Below are positions 17,416 through 26,677 of a DNA stretch of 64,000 bases, piece after piece. The stretch is from contig NZ_JAUYUS010000052.1 in NCBI RefSeq assembly GCF_030694575.1, positions 47,662 through 111,661 on the forward strand, read 5' to 3'. The notes under the pieces were generated by a model that did not search any database, was not told the DNA's origin, and was given only the letters and a program-made list of their open reading frames with translations. Made by a program: the position numbers and the translations under genes. Position 1 is the first letter of the stretch; every line of letters starts with the position of its first letter. This DNA is from Parvibaculum sp. (GTDB taxonomy: Bacteria; Pseudomonadota; Alphaproteobacteria; Parvibaculales; Parvibaculaceae).

Positions 17416-19098
17416 TCAGGCTGCTGCGCCATGGCGCAACAGACGGCCCGGCAAACGACCTTCGGCGCCCAACACATCGACGCCATTGCGCCGGATCAAT
17501 GTCCCGTTGACGACGACGGCCGAAATGCCCGAGGCATCGGAAATCAGCCGGTCTTCGCCAGCAGGCAGGTCATAGACCCTGCGAAGGGAACTTGCGCCAA
17601 CCGTTTCGGCGTCGAAGATCAGGACATCGGCGGGCATTCCCACAGCGAGGCGACCGCGATCCTTGATGCCGAACACCTCGGCGGGCCGCGATGTCAGCAT
17701 CCGGACCGCCTCCTCCAGCGTCAAAACGCGCTTTTCACGGACCCATCTTCCGAGAAGATGCGTAGAAAAACATGCATCGCAGAGTTGGCTCGCATGCGCG
17801 CCTGCGTCCGAGAGGCCGAGCACCGTGCAGGAATCGCGCAGCAACGTTGCCACTTCGTCTTCGTCGGCGTTTGCGACAGGCAGGCGGAACCGCGTCTGCA
17901 GATCGCTTTGAATCGAGAGATCCAACGCAAGATCGATCGAGTTGCATCCGAGTTCCGCTGCTACGTCGCACACCAGCCGTTCTCCGAACTCCGGCCGATC
18001 CGGACAATAAGCGATGACCGCCTTGTCCCATGCACTGAGAATCGGACCACGCATCGCGTCCCGGAATCCCGCCCGGAAAGAGTTGTCGGCGTAAAGCCTC
18101 AGTTTTTCCGCGCGGTCGGCTTTGTTCACCGGCGCGAAGACCGGCATGCTCTGGAACAGAAACGGCTGATCGAATCGAAATTCAAAATTGAGTGGCCTGC
18201 AGGTGACCTGCGGAAACACCGCGTAACCAGCCGACTGAAGTTCGTTTGAGCGCGCCAACTGCTCGGCTGCGGAGCCGACATTCAGCACCCCGCCACCGCC
18301 CAGCAACGCCGTCCAACTGACATGGCGACCGGAAACGCGGTTCAATTCCGCGAATTCATCAAATGACAGTTCCTTGCCGACAGTCGCCTGTATCACGCCT
18401 TCGCCCGCCTCGCCCAGCGCCGACGCGATCTCCCGTATCTCGCTGAACGCCGCCAGCCGGCTTGGAACCGGTCTGCCCTCGTAGCCCACATGCGTCGGCG
18501 ATTTCGATGTCGCATAACCGAGTGCGCCCGCTTCGAGGCCCTCGCGCATCAGGCTTTTCATATGCCTGACCTCCTCCGGCCGCGCCGCCCGTTCGGTGGA
18601 TTCAGGCCCGAGGGCATAGAGGCGAAGCGGCGTATGCCCCAGAAGAACGGCCACGTTGATCAACGTACCCTTCTTTTCCACGACGTCGAGATATTCGGGA
18701 AACGTCTCGAACCCCCATTCGTCGCCGAGACCGGCCTCCAGCGCCCTGACGCTCATGCCCTCGACATTTTCGAGCGTCCGCAGAATAAGGCCGCGGTGCT
18801 CCTTGCGCGTCGGTGCGATGCCGAACCCGCAATTGCCCACCACGACCGTCGTCACGCCGTGCCACGGCGAGATCGACAGATTCCTGTCCCACAGAAGCTG
18901 GGCATCGTAATGCGTATGTATATCGACGACGCCGGGGGCAACGACCTGCCCCCGGGCGTCGATAGTCGTCCTCGCCCCGGCGGGGGCCTGCCCCATAGCC
19001 ACAACTTTGCCATCGCGAATACCGATGTCTCCGGCATAGCCCGGAGAGCCGGTGCCGTCGACAATGAATCCACCCACGATCTTCAGATCGTAGTCCAT
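17416..19098 (-). CDS. amidohydrolase family 3 (D-aminoacylase-like), 560 aa
   Basis: The product starts with the composite beta-sandwich of cyclic amidohydrolases (DLKIVGGFIVDGTGSPGYAGDIGIRDGKV in parts) and has the metal motif VDIHTHYDAQLLWD. Later come GNCGFGIAPT and, near the end, LSDAGAHASQLCDACFSTHLLGRWV. These match the N-acyl-D-amino-acid deacylase group. In catabolic islands such proteins often have unknown substrates and may act on amides or lactones of ring-cleavage products. It is between the COG2159 amidohydrolase and the hydrolase on one strand, probably one operon. True D-aminoacylase activity is not implied by context. Confidence 0.85.
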   Translation of the reverse strand: MDYDLKIVGGFIVDGTGSPGYAGDIGIRDGKVVAMGQAPAGARTTIDARGQVVAPGVVDIHTHYDAQLLWDRNLSISPWHGVTTVVVGNCGFGIAPTRKEHRGLILRTLENVEGMSVRALEAGLGDEWGFETFPEYLDVVEKKGTLINVAVLLGHTPLRLYALGPESTERAARPEEVRHMKSLMREGLEAGALGYATSKSPTHVGYEGRPVPSRLAAFSEIREIASALGEAGEGVIQATVGKELSFDEFAELNRVSGRHVSWTALLGGGGVLNVGSAAEQLARSNELQSAGYAVFPQVTCRPLNFEFRFDQPFLFQSMPVFAPVNKADRAEKLRLYADNSFRAGFRDAMRGPILSAWDKAVIAYCPDRPEFGERLVCDVAAELGCNSIDLALDLSIQSDLQTRFRLPVANADEDEVATLLRDSCTVLGLSDAGAHASQLCDACFSTHLLGRWVREKRVLTLEEAVRMLTSRPAEVFGIKDRGRLAVGMPADVLIFDAETVGASSLRRVYDLPAGEDRLISDASGISAVVVNGTLIRRNGVDVLGAEGRLPGRLLRHGAAA

Positions 19099-19156
19099 GA
19101 AAACGTCCTCCCCGTGAATCGAAAAAATCCGCGCCTTGACATCAGTATACGGATCG

Positions 19157-20260
19157 TCAAACGGCGAGCTTGTAGAGTTCCGCGACGTTGTCGTGGCATA
19201 TCCAGTTGCGTTCCTGCTCGCTCAGATTTTTCGTGTGCTCTTCCAGCATTGCCTGCGACCAGGGCCAGGTCGAATCCGAATGCGGGAAATCGTTCGCCCA
19301 CATCAGGCGGCGAACATTGCACATATCCTTCATCCTGAAGGCAACCCAGTCGTCCTGGAACGTCACATAGATGTTGTCGTTGAAATAGTCGCTCGGCATC
19401 CGCTTGAGCGGCGGCGCCTTCATCCAGTAGCGATGACGCTTGTAGGCATGGTCCATGCGATACATGTAGTGCGGAACCCAGCCCGCATCGGCCTCGACGC
19501 AGACAACCTTGAGGTCGGGGAAGCGATCGAAGACACCGCCGAATATGAAAGTGCCCATCACGTCCTGGCAGCCACGAATGATCGAGAGGAAGCCGTTGAT
19601 ACGCGGACCCCGGACCTGCCCCGAAAGACTGTCCGATTTGCCGGTCAGGATGTGGAACGAGAGCGGCATGTCGCACTCGACAGCGGTCGCCCAGACCTTG
19701 TCGTATACAGTTGAATCATAATCCTCGACGGCGGGGTTTCCGGGCATCATCACACCCTTGAAGCCCATCTCCTTCGCATGCCTGATTTCCGCAACGCCAT
19801 CTTCCGGTGATCGCATGGAAACCTGCGCAAGACCGTAAAGACGGTCAGGCGCCTCCCCGCAGTATTCCTGCAACCAGCGATTATAAGCGTCGAAGCAGGC
19901 CTTCTTGTAGTCGAAGTCGGGATGGTTGCAGATCACCATTCCGACCGTCGGATAGATGAACTCGGCCGCAATGCCATCCTTCTCCTGGTCCGCAACGCGG
20001 AACTTGGCGTCCCAGCCACTCTTCCACAGGTCTTCGAAGGCGACGCCGTCTGTCGTGATCTCCGCCGGATCCTTGCCGGCGGCGGCCACCAGCCCCATCG
20101 GAACTGGAGACCCCATACCATCGACGATGAAAGCATCGCCAATCTTGTCGATCCGCTGGATGCGCGGCGCGCGATCACGGAATTTGGGATCAATGTAATC
20201 AACATAGCAATGCGGAGGTTCGGTGATGTGCGAATCCGCGGATATCGGCTTCTTGATCAT
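19157..20260 (-). CDS. COG2159 amidohydrolase (ACMSD-like metal-dependent hydrolase/decarboxylase)
   Basis: The 367-residue protein starts ISADSHITEPPHCYVDYI, where the D-x-H motif is the metal site of the amidohydrolase-2 family. It ends with WANDFPHSDSTWPWSQ, the second conserved metal/acid motif. Family members decarboxylate aromatic or muconate-semialdehyde acids, or hydrolyse C-C and C-O bonds. ATG 20260 has GGGAG upstream; the longer frame from 20374 crosses the promoter region. It is divergent from the crotonase at 20417, and the space between holds two operator-like elements. Confidence 0.85.
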   Translation of the reverse strand: MIKKPISADSHITEPPHCYVDYIDPKFRDRAPRIQRIDKIGDAFIVDGMGSPVPMGLVAAAGKDPAEITTDGVAFEDLWKSGWDAKFRVADQEKDGIAAEFIYPTVGMVICNHPDFDYKKACFDAYNRWLQEYCGEAPDRLYGLAQVSMRSPEDGVAEIRHAKEMGFKGVMMPGNPAVEDYDSTVYDKVWATAVECDMPLSFHILTGKSDSLSGQVRGPRINGFLSIIRGCQDVMGTFIFGGVFDRFPDLKVVCVEADAGWVPHYMYRMDHAYKRHRYWMKAPPLKRMPSDYFNDNIYVTFQDDWVAFRMKDMCNVRRLMWANDFPHSDSTWPWSQAMLEEHTKNLSEQERNWICHDNVAELYKLAV

Positions 20261-20315
20261 TGGCGCTCTCCCAGCGTCGTATTTGGTTTCAAGGGCGCGA
20301 CTTTTAATTTGACAA

Positions 20316-20332
20316 TCCCTGATCATAAATCT
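20316..20332 (+). promoter_or_regulatory. operator-like element, TCCCTGATCATAAATC type
   Basis: TCCCTGATCATAAAT lies 56 bases upstream of the amidohydrolase start at 20260. It shares CCCTGATCA with the perfect palindrome at 38836-38847 beside the GntR gene. It shares its right half with TTTATGATCATAAA at 37915-37928. Membership of the same operator family is inferred from this shared core. Confidence 0.45.
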
Positions 20333-20383
20333 TCGCTGGCCGCGCAACCCGAGTCCAGATAAATTTACATCCATGCGATCAGC

Positions 20384-20397
20384 AACACATATATGTT
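20384..20397. promoter_or_regulatory. near-palindrome AACACATATATGTT upstream of crotonase gene
   Basis: The 14-mer is palindromic except for one base pair and ends 19 bases before the crotonase start at 20417. Its first 11 bases are identical to 11969-11979 in the other divergent promoter region. Both probably bind the same regulator, with the IclR protein at 15668-16507 the nearest candidate. Confidence 0.5.
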
Positions 20398-20416
20398 ATT
20401 CAGAGGAGACGCGAAC

Positions 20417-21229
20417 ATGACGATGGAACCGGCCCTGCTCGAAAAAAAGGGCCATATCGCGCTGATCACGCTCAACCGCCCGGAAGCGCGCAACTCGTTC
20501 AGTCCGGAGATGTTGGTCAGGCTTGCCGGTCATTGGGAAGAGGTGCGCGACGACGCGAATATCCGCGTCGCCATCGTCACCGGCGCCGGAGACAAGGCGT
20601 TTTGTTCGGGCGCGGATCTCGGGCAACTCATCCCGCTCATAAATGGCGCACGCAAACCGCAAAACGAATGGGATCAGAAAATTCTGGCTGATCCGAATAT
20701 CCTGGCCAAGGGCTTGTTGCGCACATTCGATGTGACAAAGCCGGTCATCGCCGCGATCAACGGCTTTGCCGTCGCAGGCGGAATGGAGTTGGCGCAAGGA
20801 ACGGACATGCGTATCGCTGCGGATACGGCAAAGCTCGGTGTGCAGGAAGTCAAATGGGCGATTTTTCCGGGCGGCGGCTCAACGGTGCGCCTTCCGCGCC
20901 AGATACCTTATGCAAGGGCGATGGAACTGCTGCTCACCGGCGACCTGATCAGCGCGCAGGAAGCCTACGATCTGGGATTCCTGAATCGTGTCGTCCCCCA
21001 AAACCAGGTGCTCGACGCGGCATTCGAACTCGCGGAGAAGATCGCCGCGAATGGGCCGATCGCCGTTCAGGCAATTCGCAAATCCGCCCGCGAATGTCTG
21101 GGTCGCCCCGAGAGCGAGGCGATGGGTATGGAGTCGCGCTTCGCAGCACCCGTGTTCAAGACCGAGGATGCCCGCGAGGGGCCCAAGGCATTCATGGAGA
21201 AGCGCAGGCCTAACTATAAGGGCCGCTGA
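20417..21229 (+). CDS. crotonase-family enoyl-CoA hydratase/isomerase
   Basis: The 270-residue protein has the crotonase core: IALITLNRPEARNSFS, an oxyanion segment AFCSGADLG, and the catalytic region GFAVAGGMELAQGTDMRIA with LGVQEVKWAIFPGGGSTVRLPR. Glutamates occupy both crotonase catalytic positions (GMEL and VQEV), so a true hydratase is plausible. The ATG at 20417 has GAGGAGAC upstream; a longer frame from 20393 overlaps the operator. It is followed 39 bases later by a luciferase-like monooxygenase gene in the same direction. Confidence 0.9.
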   Translation: MTMEPALLEKKGHIALITLNRPEARNSFSPEMLVRLAGHWEEVRDDANIRVAIVTGAGDKAFCSGADLGQLIPLINGARKPQNEWDQKILADPNILAKGLLRTFDVTKPVIAAINGFAVAGGMELAQGTDMRIAADTAKLGVQEVKWAIFPGGGSTVRLPRQIPYARAMELLLTGDLISAQEAYDLGFLNRVVPQNQVLDAAFELAEKIAANGPIAVQAIRKSARECLGRPESEAMGMESRFAAPVFKTEDAREGPKAFMEKRRPNYKGR

Positions 21230-21268
21230 AACAAGAAACCGAAATCATTACGACAGGGAGATATTCCG

Positions 21269-22357
21269 ATGCAGTTCGGCATTCAGATGGTTTTTCAGAA
21301 TTTCGACAGAGCCAACTCCGGCGTAACCGACGGCCAAGTCTATGACGAGGAGATCCGTCTCGGGCTTTTGGCGGAAGAACTCGGCTTTGACGCATTGTGG
21401 CCCGTCGAGCACCATTTCGAGGACTATTCGTTTTGTCCCGACAACACTCAGTTCCTGAGCTACATGGCGGCGCGCACCAAACGCATCAAGCTAGGCACCG
21501 GCGCCGTCATCCTTCCCTGGAATGTGCCCGTTCGGATTGCGGAAAAGGTCGTCCTGCTGGATCACCTTTGCCAAGGCCGAACACTCTTCGGGATGGGTCG
21601 CGGCCTGGCGCGCAAGGAATATGCCGGTATGGGCGTGAATATGGACGAAGCGCGCCAACGCTTCGACGAAGCAAGCCCGATGATTATCGACGCTCTCGAG
21701 ACCGGCTTCATCGAAGGGAGCGGCCCCTTCTATCCGCAGAAGCGGACCGAAATCCGTCCCAATCCGCGCGGCTCCTTCAAGGAGCGTATCTATCAGGTCG
21801 CCATGTCGCCGGAATCCGTTCTTCAGTGCGCGAAGGCTGGCGCGCGGATGGTGATCTTCGCTCAAAAGCCGTGGGAGGCTCAGGCCGAGGCCGTCAAGGA
21901 ATACAAGGCTGCGTACAAGACACAACATGGCGAAGACGCACCGCCGATCATGATATGCGACTTCACCTATTGCGACACCGATCCTGCACGCGCGAAGGAG
22001 TTGGGACAGAAATATGTGACCAACTATCTGCTTTCGGTACTCGATCACTATGAACTGGCCGGCGAGCATCTTAAAAATGCCAAGGGCTACGAGTCCTACG
22101 CCCAGGCCGTCGACGCCATTCGCGCGCTCGGCAAGGATGGAATGGCCAGAACCTATCTCGATGTCACGGCCTGGGGGACGCCCAAGGAAATCGTCGACAA
22201 GTTCGAATATCGCAAATCGCTTCTGGGCGAATTCGACATCAATCCCTGCTTCCTTTTCGGCGGCATGAGCTATGAGAAGGCAGCCGAAAGCATGCGTTCG
22301 TTCGCCAGACACGTCATACCGGCCCTGAGAAAGAGCAGCAAACGCAAGGTGGCTTGA
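21269..22357 (+). CDS. luciferase-like (LLM) flavin-dependent monooxygenase
   Basis: The 362-residue protein belongs to the bacterial luciferase-like TIM-barrel family: ELGFDALWPVEHHFEDYSFCPD, then RTKRIKLGTGAVILPWNVPVRIAE and RTLFGMGRGLARKEYAGMG. These enzymes use reduced FMN from a separate reductase to hydroxylate or Baeyer-Villiger-oxidise substrates. A second LLM gene of similar length is at 42057-43172. No flavin reductase gene lies in the window. It is probably co-transcribed with the preceding crotonase. Just downstream lies an IS3 relic. Confidence 0.88.
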   Translation: MQFGIQMVFQNFDRANSGVTDGQVYDEEIRLGLLAEELGFDALWPVEHHFEDYSFCPDNTQFLSYMAARTKRIKLGTGAVILPWNVPVRIAEKVVLLDHLCQGRTLFGMGRGLARKEYAGMGVNMDEARQRFDEASPMIIDALETGFIEGSGPFYPQKRTEIRPNPRGSFKERIYQVAMSPESVLQCAKAGARMVIFAQKPWEAQAEAVKEYKAAYKTQHGEDAPPIMICDFTYCDTDPARAKELGQKYVTNYLLSVLDHYELAGEHLKNAKGYESYAQAVDAIRALGKDGMARTYLDVTAWGTPKEIVDKFEYRKSLLGEFDINPCFLFGGMSYEKAAESMRSFARHVIPALRKSSKRKVA

Positions 22358-22746
22358 TGCGTCTGCTTCTGGAAGCCCTATGGCGGTCTGGCCCCTGAAT
22401 TGGGCGACGACCCAGCTTGTCGCCGATGCTCCGCGGACGGCGGTCTGGCGGCGTGGAAAGCCGGATGCGCCGATGCGTCACTCCAGATCGAACGGGCGCC
22501 CGCAAGGTCGACCACACAAGAGACCACGCCAAGGTAGACGTGTTCGATGACATCGAACACGTCTGCGGTCTCCTGCGCCGGCACTCGACGCTCGGGTATA
22601 CTTGAGCCCTATGGAGCTCGAAAAGAAGAGGCTGTCAGCTTAGCTATCTGTCCACGAGACGGGCGTCAGGCACACGGCAACTTTCAAGAGGCCGCCCTCC
22701 CGGAACTGGCGGGCCGACAATTTCCAAGTCAAACATACCTAAAACG
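22358..22746 (+). mobile_element. IS3-family relic (3' end of transposase orfB)
   Basis: No intact gene lies in this 389-base gap. On the plus strand 22501-22605 encodes TRDHAKVDVFDDIEHV, then RRHSTLGY. After a frame change, LSPMELEKKRLSA follows, ending at a TAG (22641-22643). RRHSTLGYLSPMELE is the conserved C-terminal signature of IS3-family transposases. CTGTCCACGAGACGGG just after it resembles the right end of such elements. Most of orfA/orfB is missing and the frame is broken, so it is inactive. It marks an old insertion between the LLM gene and the KstD-like gene. Confidence 0.7.
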
Positions 22747-24438
22747 TCAGATGAGTCCCGCTCCTTTCATGGCAGAAATGTAACCGAATGTCATGGCCGG
22801 TCCGATAGTCGCGCCGGGTCCGGGGTAGGAATTTCCCATGACCGACGCCGTGCTGTTGCCCGCCGCCCAAAGGCCCTCGATAACCTCCCCCGACTGCGAG
22901 ACCACCTGTCCGAACCTGTTGATAACAAGCCCGCCGCGCGTGCCGATGTCGCCGGGATAGAGCCGGATGGCGAAGAAGGGAGCTTTCGTCAACGGCGCCA
23001 GGTTCGGATTTTTGAAATAGGGATCGCCGTACATGCGGTCATGCGCACTGTCGCCCCTATGATAGTCCTCATCGACACCGGTTTCGGCAAGCTTGTTGAA
23101 TCGCTCCATCGACTTCGCGAGTCGATCCGCCGGAACGCCTATCTTCTCCGCAAGTTCCGCAAGGTCTGGCGCCGAGATCACGTCGCCGCTTTCGTTCCAC
23201 CGCTTCGGTATGGGCTGGCGCGGCATGTTCGAGGCAATCATATAGTAATCCTTGTACGCCTTATCCAGGATAAGCCATACCGGCACGCAGGACGTATCTG
23301 TCCCGTTATGCATTTCGTAAATTCTGGTGACCACGTCGCAATAGGGCGCCGCCTCGTTTACAAAGCGATCGCCCGAGGAATTCACGATCATCGATCCCGG
23401 CAGCGAGCGCTCGAGAACGCAAAAATGCGGGTTCTCGTTGGCGTTTACGTGACTGACCGGACCCCACCAAGCGTCGTCCATCAGATCGAGCCGGGCACCA
23501 ATGCTCTCACCGGCACGAATGGCATCGCCCATATCGCTTTCGGCGGCAAGCGACCATTTCGAGCTTGTGGGATGCGGCAGATAACGATCGCGCATTTCCT
23601 GATTGTGGGCGAAACCGCCGGCGGTCAGCGCCACGCCGCGCCGCGCCTTGTACCGAAGCGTCCTGCCGCCCTTCGACACCTCGGCGCCCACGACGCGACC
23701 GTTCTCCGTCACCAGCGACGTCAGGGCCGTATTCACTTCGAACGGAATGTTGGCACGCAATATGGAGTAAAAGAGCCGACCGGCGGTGCCCTGCCCCGCC
23801 GTCATCACTTTTCTTCCAAGCAGCCTGTTTGTGATCGTGTTGAAAGCCGCCTTCATGAACTTGCGTTTTCCATCCCAATGACGGCGCATCCGGGCGACCG
23901 AAAACAACTCGAACAGCAGGAGGCCGGCGTAATGAGTGCCCGACAGAACCGGCGGGCGGAAATATTTCTGATTGGCGCCAAGCAAAGTCCCGTTGAAGGG
24001 AACGGCTTCCAGGGCGCGGCCTTCAGGGAAGCCGCCAGTCGCTTCGGGGTAATAGTCCGAATATCCCTTGCTCCAAACGAAGCGCGTTTCCGTGTGATCG
24101 CGCAGGAACTCGATCATCTGCGGACCGTACTTCACAAACGATTCCTGAACTTCCGAGGGCACGCGGTTGCCGACCGTGCTGGCCATGTAGCTCCTGGCCC
24201 GTTCCTCCGAGTCCGGTAACCCGCCTTCGCGCACCAGGTAGTTGTTGGGAATCCAGACCACGCCACCCGATCGAGCCGTGCTGCCGCCCATATAAGGCGC
24301 TTTTTCGATCACCAGCGTATCGAGGCCCAGATGATTGGCCGTCAGAGCCGACACCATTCCGGCGCCGCCGCCGCCCACGACCAGCCAGTCTACTTCCTTG
24401 TCCCAGCGAATACCGGCTCCCGCTCCGTTGTCAGCCAT
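22747..24438 (-). CDS. KstD-like FAD-dependent dehydrogenase (3-ketosteroid delta-1-dehydrogenase family)
   Basis: The 563-residue protein begins with an FAD-binding fold (WLVVGGGGAGMVSALTA at about 18-34; VIEKAPYMGGSTARSGGVVW). It ends with GLWAAGNSTASVMGNSYPGPGATIG, the typical end of the KstD/FadA flavoprotein family. KstD-like enzymes desaturate a ring next to a keto group, which can drive aromatisation of cyclohexanones or steroid A-rings. Here it is followed upstream on the same strand by DUF3237 and a meta-cleavage pathway, so dehydrogenation of a cyclic ketone to a phenol is a reasonable hypothesis. The steroid substrate itself is not implied. Confidence 0.88.
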   Translation of the reverse strand: MADNGAGAGIRWDKEVDWLVVGGGGAGMVSALTANHLGLDTLVIEKAPYMGGSTARSGGVVWIPNNYLVREGGLPDSEERARSYMASTVGNRVPSEVQESFVKYGPQMIEFLRDHTETRFVWSKGYSDYYPEATGGFPEGRALEAVPFNGTLLGANQKYFRPPVLSGTHYAGLLLFELFSVARMRRHWDGKRKFMKAAFNTITNRLLGRKVMTAGQGTAGRLFYSILRANIPFEVNTALTSLVTENGRVVGAEVSKGGRTLRYKARRGVALTAGGFAHNQEMRDRYLPHPTSSKWSLAAESDMGDAIRAGESIGARLDLMDDAWWGPVSHVNANENPHFCVLERSLPGSMIVNSSGDRFVNEAAPYCDVVTRIYEMHNGTDTSCVPVWLILDKAYKDYYMIASNMPRQPIPKRWNESGDVISAPDLAELAEKIGVPADRLAKSMERFNKLAETGVDEDYHRGDSAHDRMYGDPYFKNPNLAPLTKAPFFAIRLYPGDIGTRGGLVINRFGQVVSQSGEVIEGLWAAGNSTASVMGNSYPGPGATIGPAMTFGYISAMKGAGLI

Positions 24439-24551
24439 ATGCGTGCTCCCTCAATTTGTCCGACGCACCGAAACCCCATGCCGCCCGCTTGCAGCGCCGC
24501 ATAAACGAACAGCGGGCAACCCGCCACCTCCCGCTCTCCGGGGTGCGTGTT

Positions 24552-25007
24552 TCAATCGTGCGCCTGCTCGTAAACCTGATACTCGATGCCGCCGGGATAA
24601 ACGCGCCCTTCCCCGACGCCCAGAACCCTGTTCAACCATTTATATTTTTCGGCGCCGGTCTCGAAACGCAGCTGGCTCAAAAAATACGAGTCGCCGATTT
24701 TCGTTTCTCCGCCACTAAGCGCCGCGGTGACGAACTTGTCGTTATATTCGAGAAAGCCCGTATAATGAACATAGATGTGTGCGCCATCGTTCGTCTGCAG
24801 AACGATCCGCACGTCGATATGCCCCAAATTCTCGGAATCGATGACGATCCAGTCGGCGCCACTGCTGCAAACGGTGCCCGTTAGGCGATTGCCCTCGAAC
24901 GCGCCCCCCGTAATGTTGGCGACAAGCCGCTTGCCATGCGTCGTGTCGCCGATGTCGAATGGCGAGGCGACAAGAACGTGAATTTTCATCAAAGGAACTA
25001 GCTTCAT
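24552..25007 (-). CDS. DUF3237 family protein (151 aa)
   Basis: The protein matches the DUF3237 pattern: FDIGDTTHGKRLVANITGG, then GADWIVIDSENLGHIDVRIVLQTNDGAHIYVHYTG in parts and RFETGAEKYKWLNRVLGVG. DUF3237 proteins are small beta-barrels frequent in aromatic and terpenoid degradation clusters; their biochemical role is generally unassigned. It stands between the KstD-like gene and the hydratase gene on one strand. ATG 25007 is used; ATG 24989 is a possible alternative, and neither has a strong ribosome-binding site. Confidence 0.75.
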   Translation of the reverse strand: MKLVPLMKIHVLVASPFDIGDTTHGKRLVANITGGAFEGNRLTGTVCSSGADWIVIDSENLGHIDVRIVLQTNDGAHIYVHYTGFLEYNDKFVTAALSGGETKIGDSYFLSQLRFETGAEKYKWLNRVLGVGEGRVYPGGIEYQVYEQAHD

Positions 25008-25102
25008 GTGCTTTTAATCCTTATACAGAATGATATAACCTGCATATGCGAGAAATTGCGCGACACTTTTCCTGTTTGGCGCAGTAACCGGCCGTCCACG
25101 AC

Positions 25103-25894
25103 TCAGGTAAAACTCATCGACAGATCGCCCAATCCCTGGTCGAAGCGGCACAAAACGTCGTCGCCGGCCTTAACGGGGATTGCCCGCACAAAGGACCCGG
25201 TAAGCACGACCTGCCCCGGCTCGAAAACAACGCCGAATTGGCCGAGCTTGTTCGCAAGCCAGGCGACGGACGTGACGGGATTGCCCAGAACCGCCGAGGC
25301 ATCGCCCTCGACTTCCAATTTGCCGTTCAACCTCAATTCGCCATGTACGCGCCGCACGTCGATCGCGTCGAGCCGTCTCGGATTGGCGCCCAGCACGACA
25401 GCGCCGCAGGCAGCCAGATCGGCCACGGTGTCGATCATGCCGAAACCGGGCTCCGGCATTACGCGGAAATCGACAATCTCAATCGCAGGGACAACAAAAT
25501 CGGTCGCCCTGATGACGTCGACGGGCAGCACGCCCGGCCCCTTGAGCGCGTGCTTCATGACGAATGCGATTTCGATTTCGATCATCGGGCGGAAAAACCG
25601 GGAAGCATCGATCGGCGTCGCTTCAGGCAGGAACATGTCGTCGGTTATGGCGCTGAAATCCGGCTCCGAAGATCCGGCCATTTCCTGCATCGGTTTCGAC
25701 GTGAGCCCTACCTTGTAGCCCTTCACCTTCGCGCCCGCGTCAACCTTGCGGCGGACGAACTCTTCCTGAACCAGATAGGAATCCTCGACGGTCAAGCCAG
25801 GATAGGTTCCGGTCAGCCGCCGGAGCGGCCTGCGTGTCTCGTAGACGTCGAAAAGCTCGTCAACGATTTTTGACCTTGTCGCACTATCCAGCAT
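25103..25894 (-). CDS. hpaH: 2-oxopent-4-enoate / 2-oxohept-3-enedioate hydratase (HpaH/MhpD family)
   Basis: The 263-residue protein shows the family pattern: [27 protein letters not shown] in parts, then [22 protein letters not shown] and [13 protein letters not shown], where acidic residues bind Mg. HpaH-type enzymes hydrate the 2-oxo-dienoate made after decarboxylation in meta-cleavage pathways. Its start overlaps the end of the aldolase gene by 11 bases, so the two are coupled. Hydratase and aldolase acting in series give pyruvate (or a pyruvate-type acid) and an aldehyde. Confidence 0.88.
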
Positions 25895-26672
25895 TTTTTG
25901 TTCCAGTTTTTTCTTTCACAGCCGTGAGACTCGCCATGCTCGCCGAAGAGAGCGCCGCGATGTCCGTCGTAACCGAGATCATTTGAAACCCCTGCGCGAC
26001 GCGCAGCGGCGCGACGATCGCGTTCGACAGGACGGCTACCGCCTTGCCGTGCCGCCGGCAGGCAGCGACAACAGTCTTTATGGCATCGTCGAAAGCAGGC
26101 TTTCCGTCATTGTCTCCCGGCGGCAGACCAAGCGCGACCGAAAGGTCGAACGGCCCCACCAGGGCGGCATCGACCCCCGGCAAGCCGACGATTTCATCGA
26201 CCTGATCGAGCGCGGAGCGCGTCTCAATCATCGGAACGACGGCAACACGGTCATTGGCCGTGAAGGCATACCCCGCGCCGTCGCGCGTTCCGACACGCAC
26301 AGGCCCGAAGCTGCGGCGCCCCACCGGCGGATAGCGGCAGGAGTCAACCAAACTCCTCGCATCGTCGGCCGTCTGAATCATCGGAGCGACGACGCCAAGG
26401 GCACCCGCGTCCAGAACGCGGCCGACGATTCCCGGCTCGTTCCAGGGCACGCGTACAATTGCTGGAAGTCCGCGAATGTCAGCGGCGCGGATCATATCAA
26501 GCGCCTGTCCGTAGTCCATGCAGCCATGCTGCATATCGACGAGTATCCAGTCGAAGCCAAGCGACGAAACGGCCTCGACTCCGAGCGCGCCGGGCATCAT
26601 GCACCAGGCGCCGAATGTCACCTCTCCAGCCGCCCAACGCGATTTCAGAGACACGGCTTCCGCCATTTTCAT
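25884..26672 (-). CDS. hpaI: class II 2-oxo-acid aldolase (HpaI/HpcH family)
   Basis: The 262-residue protein has the HpaI signatures [52 protein letters not shown] and [11 protein letters not shown], with acidic metal ligands. HpaI cleaves 4-hydroxy-2-oxo acids by retro-aldol reaction. Two in-frame ATGs occur (26672 and 26666) after GAGGG; either could be used. It is six bases from the upstream FAH gene. The gene set HpaB, ALDH, extradiol enzyme, FAH, HpaI, HpaH follows the homoprotocatechuate pathway except that the ring-cleavage enzyme is of the two-domain VOC type. Confidence 0.88.
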
Positions 26673-26677
26673 ATCCC

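Noticed and set aside
22536..22564. Perfect 14-bp inverted repeat AGACGTGTTCGATG-A-CATCGAACACGTCT
   Set aside because: It coincides with the conserved VDVFDDIEHV segment of the IS3 transposase relic, where codons for this peptide are naturally near-palindromic; I do not see it as a terminator or operator.
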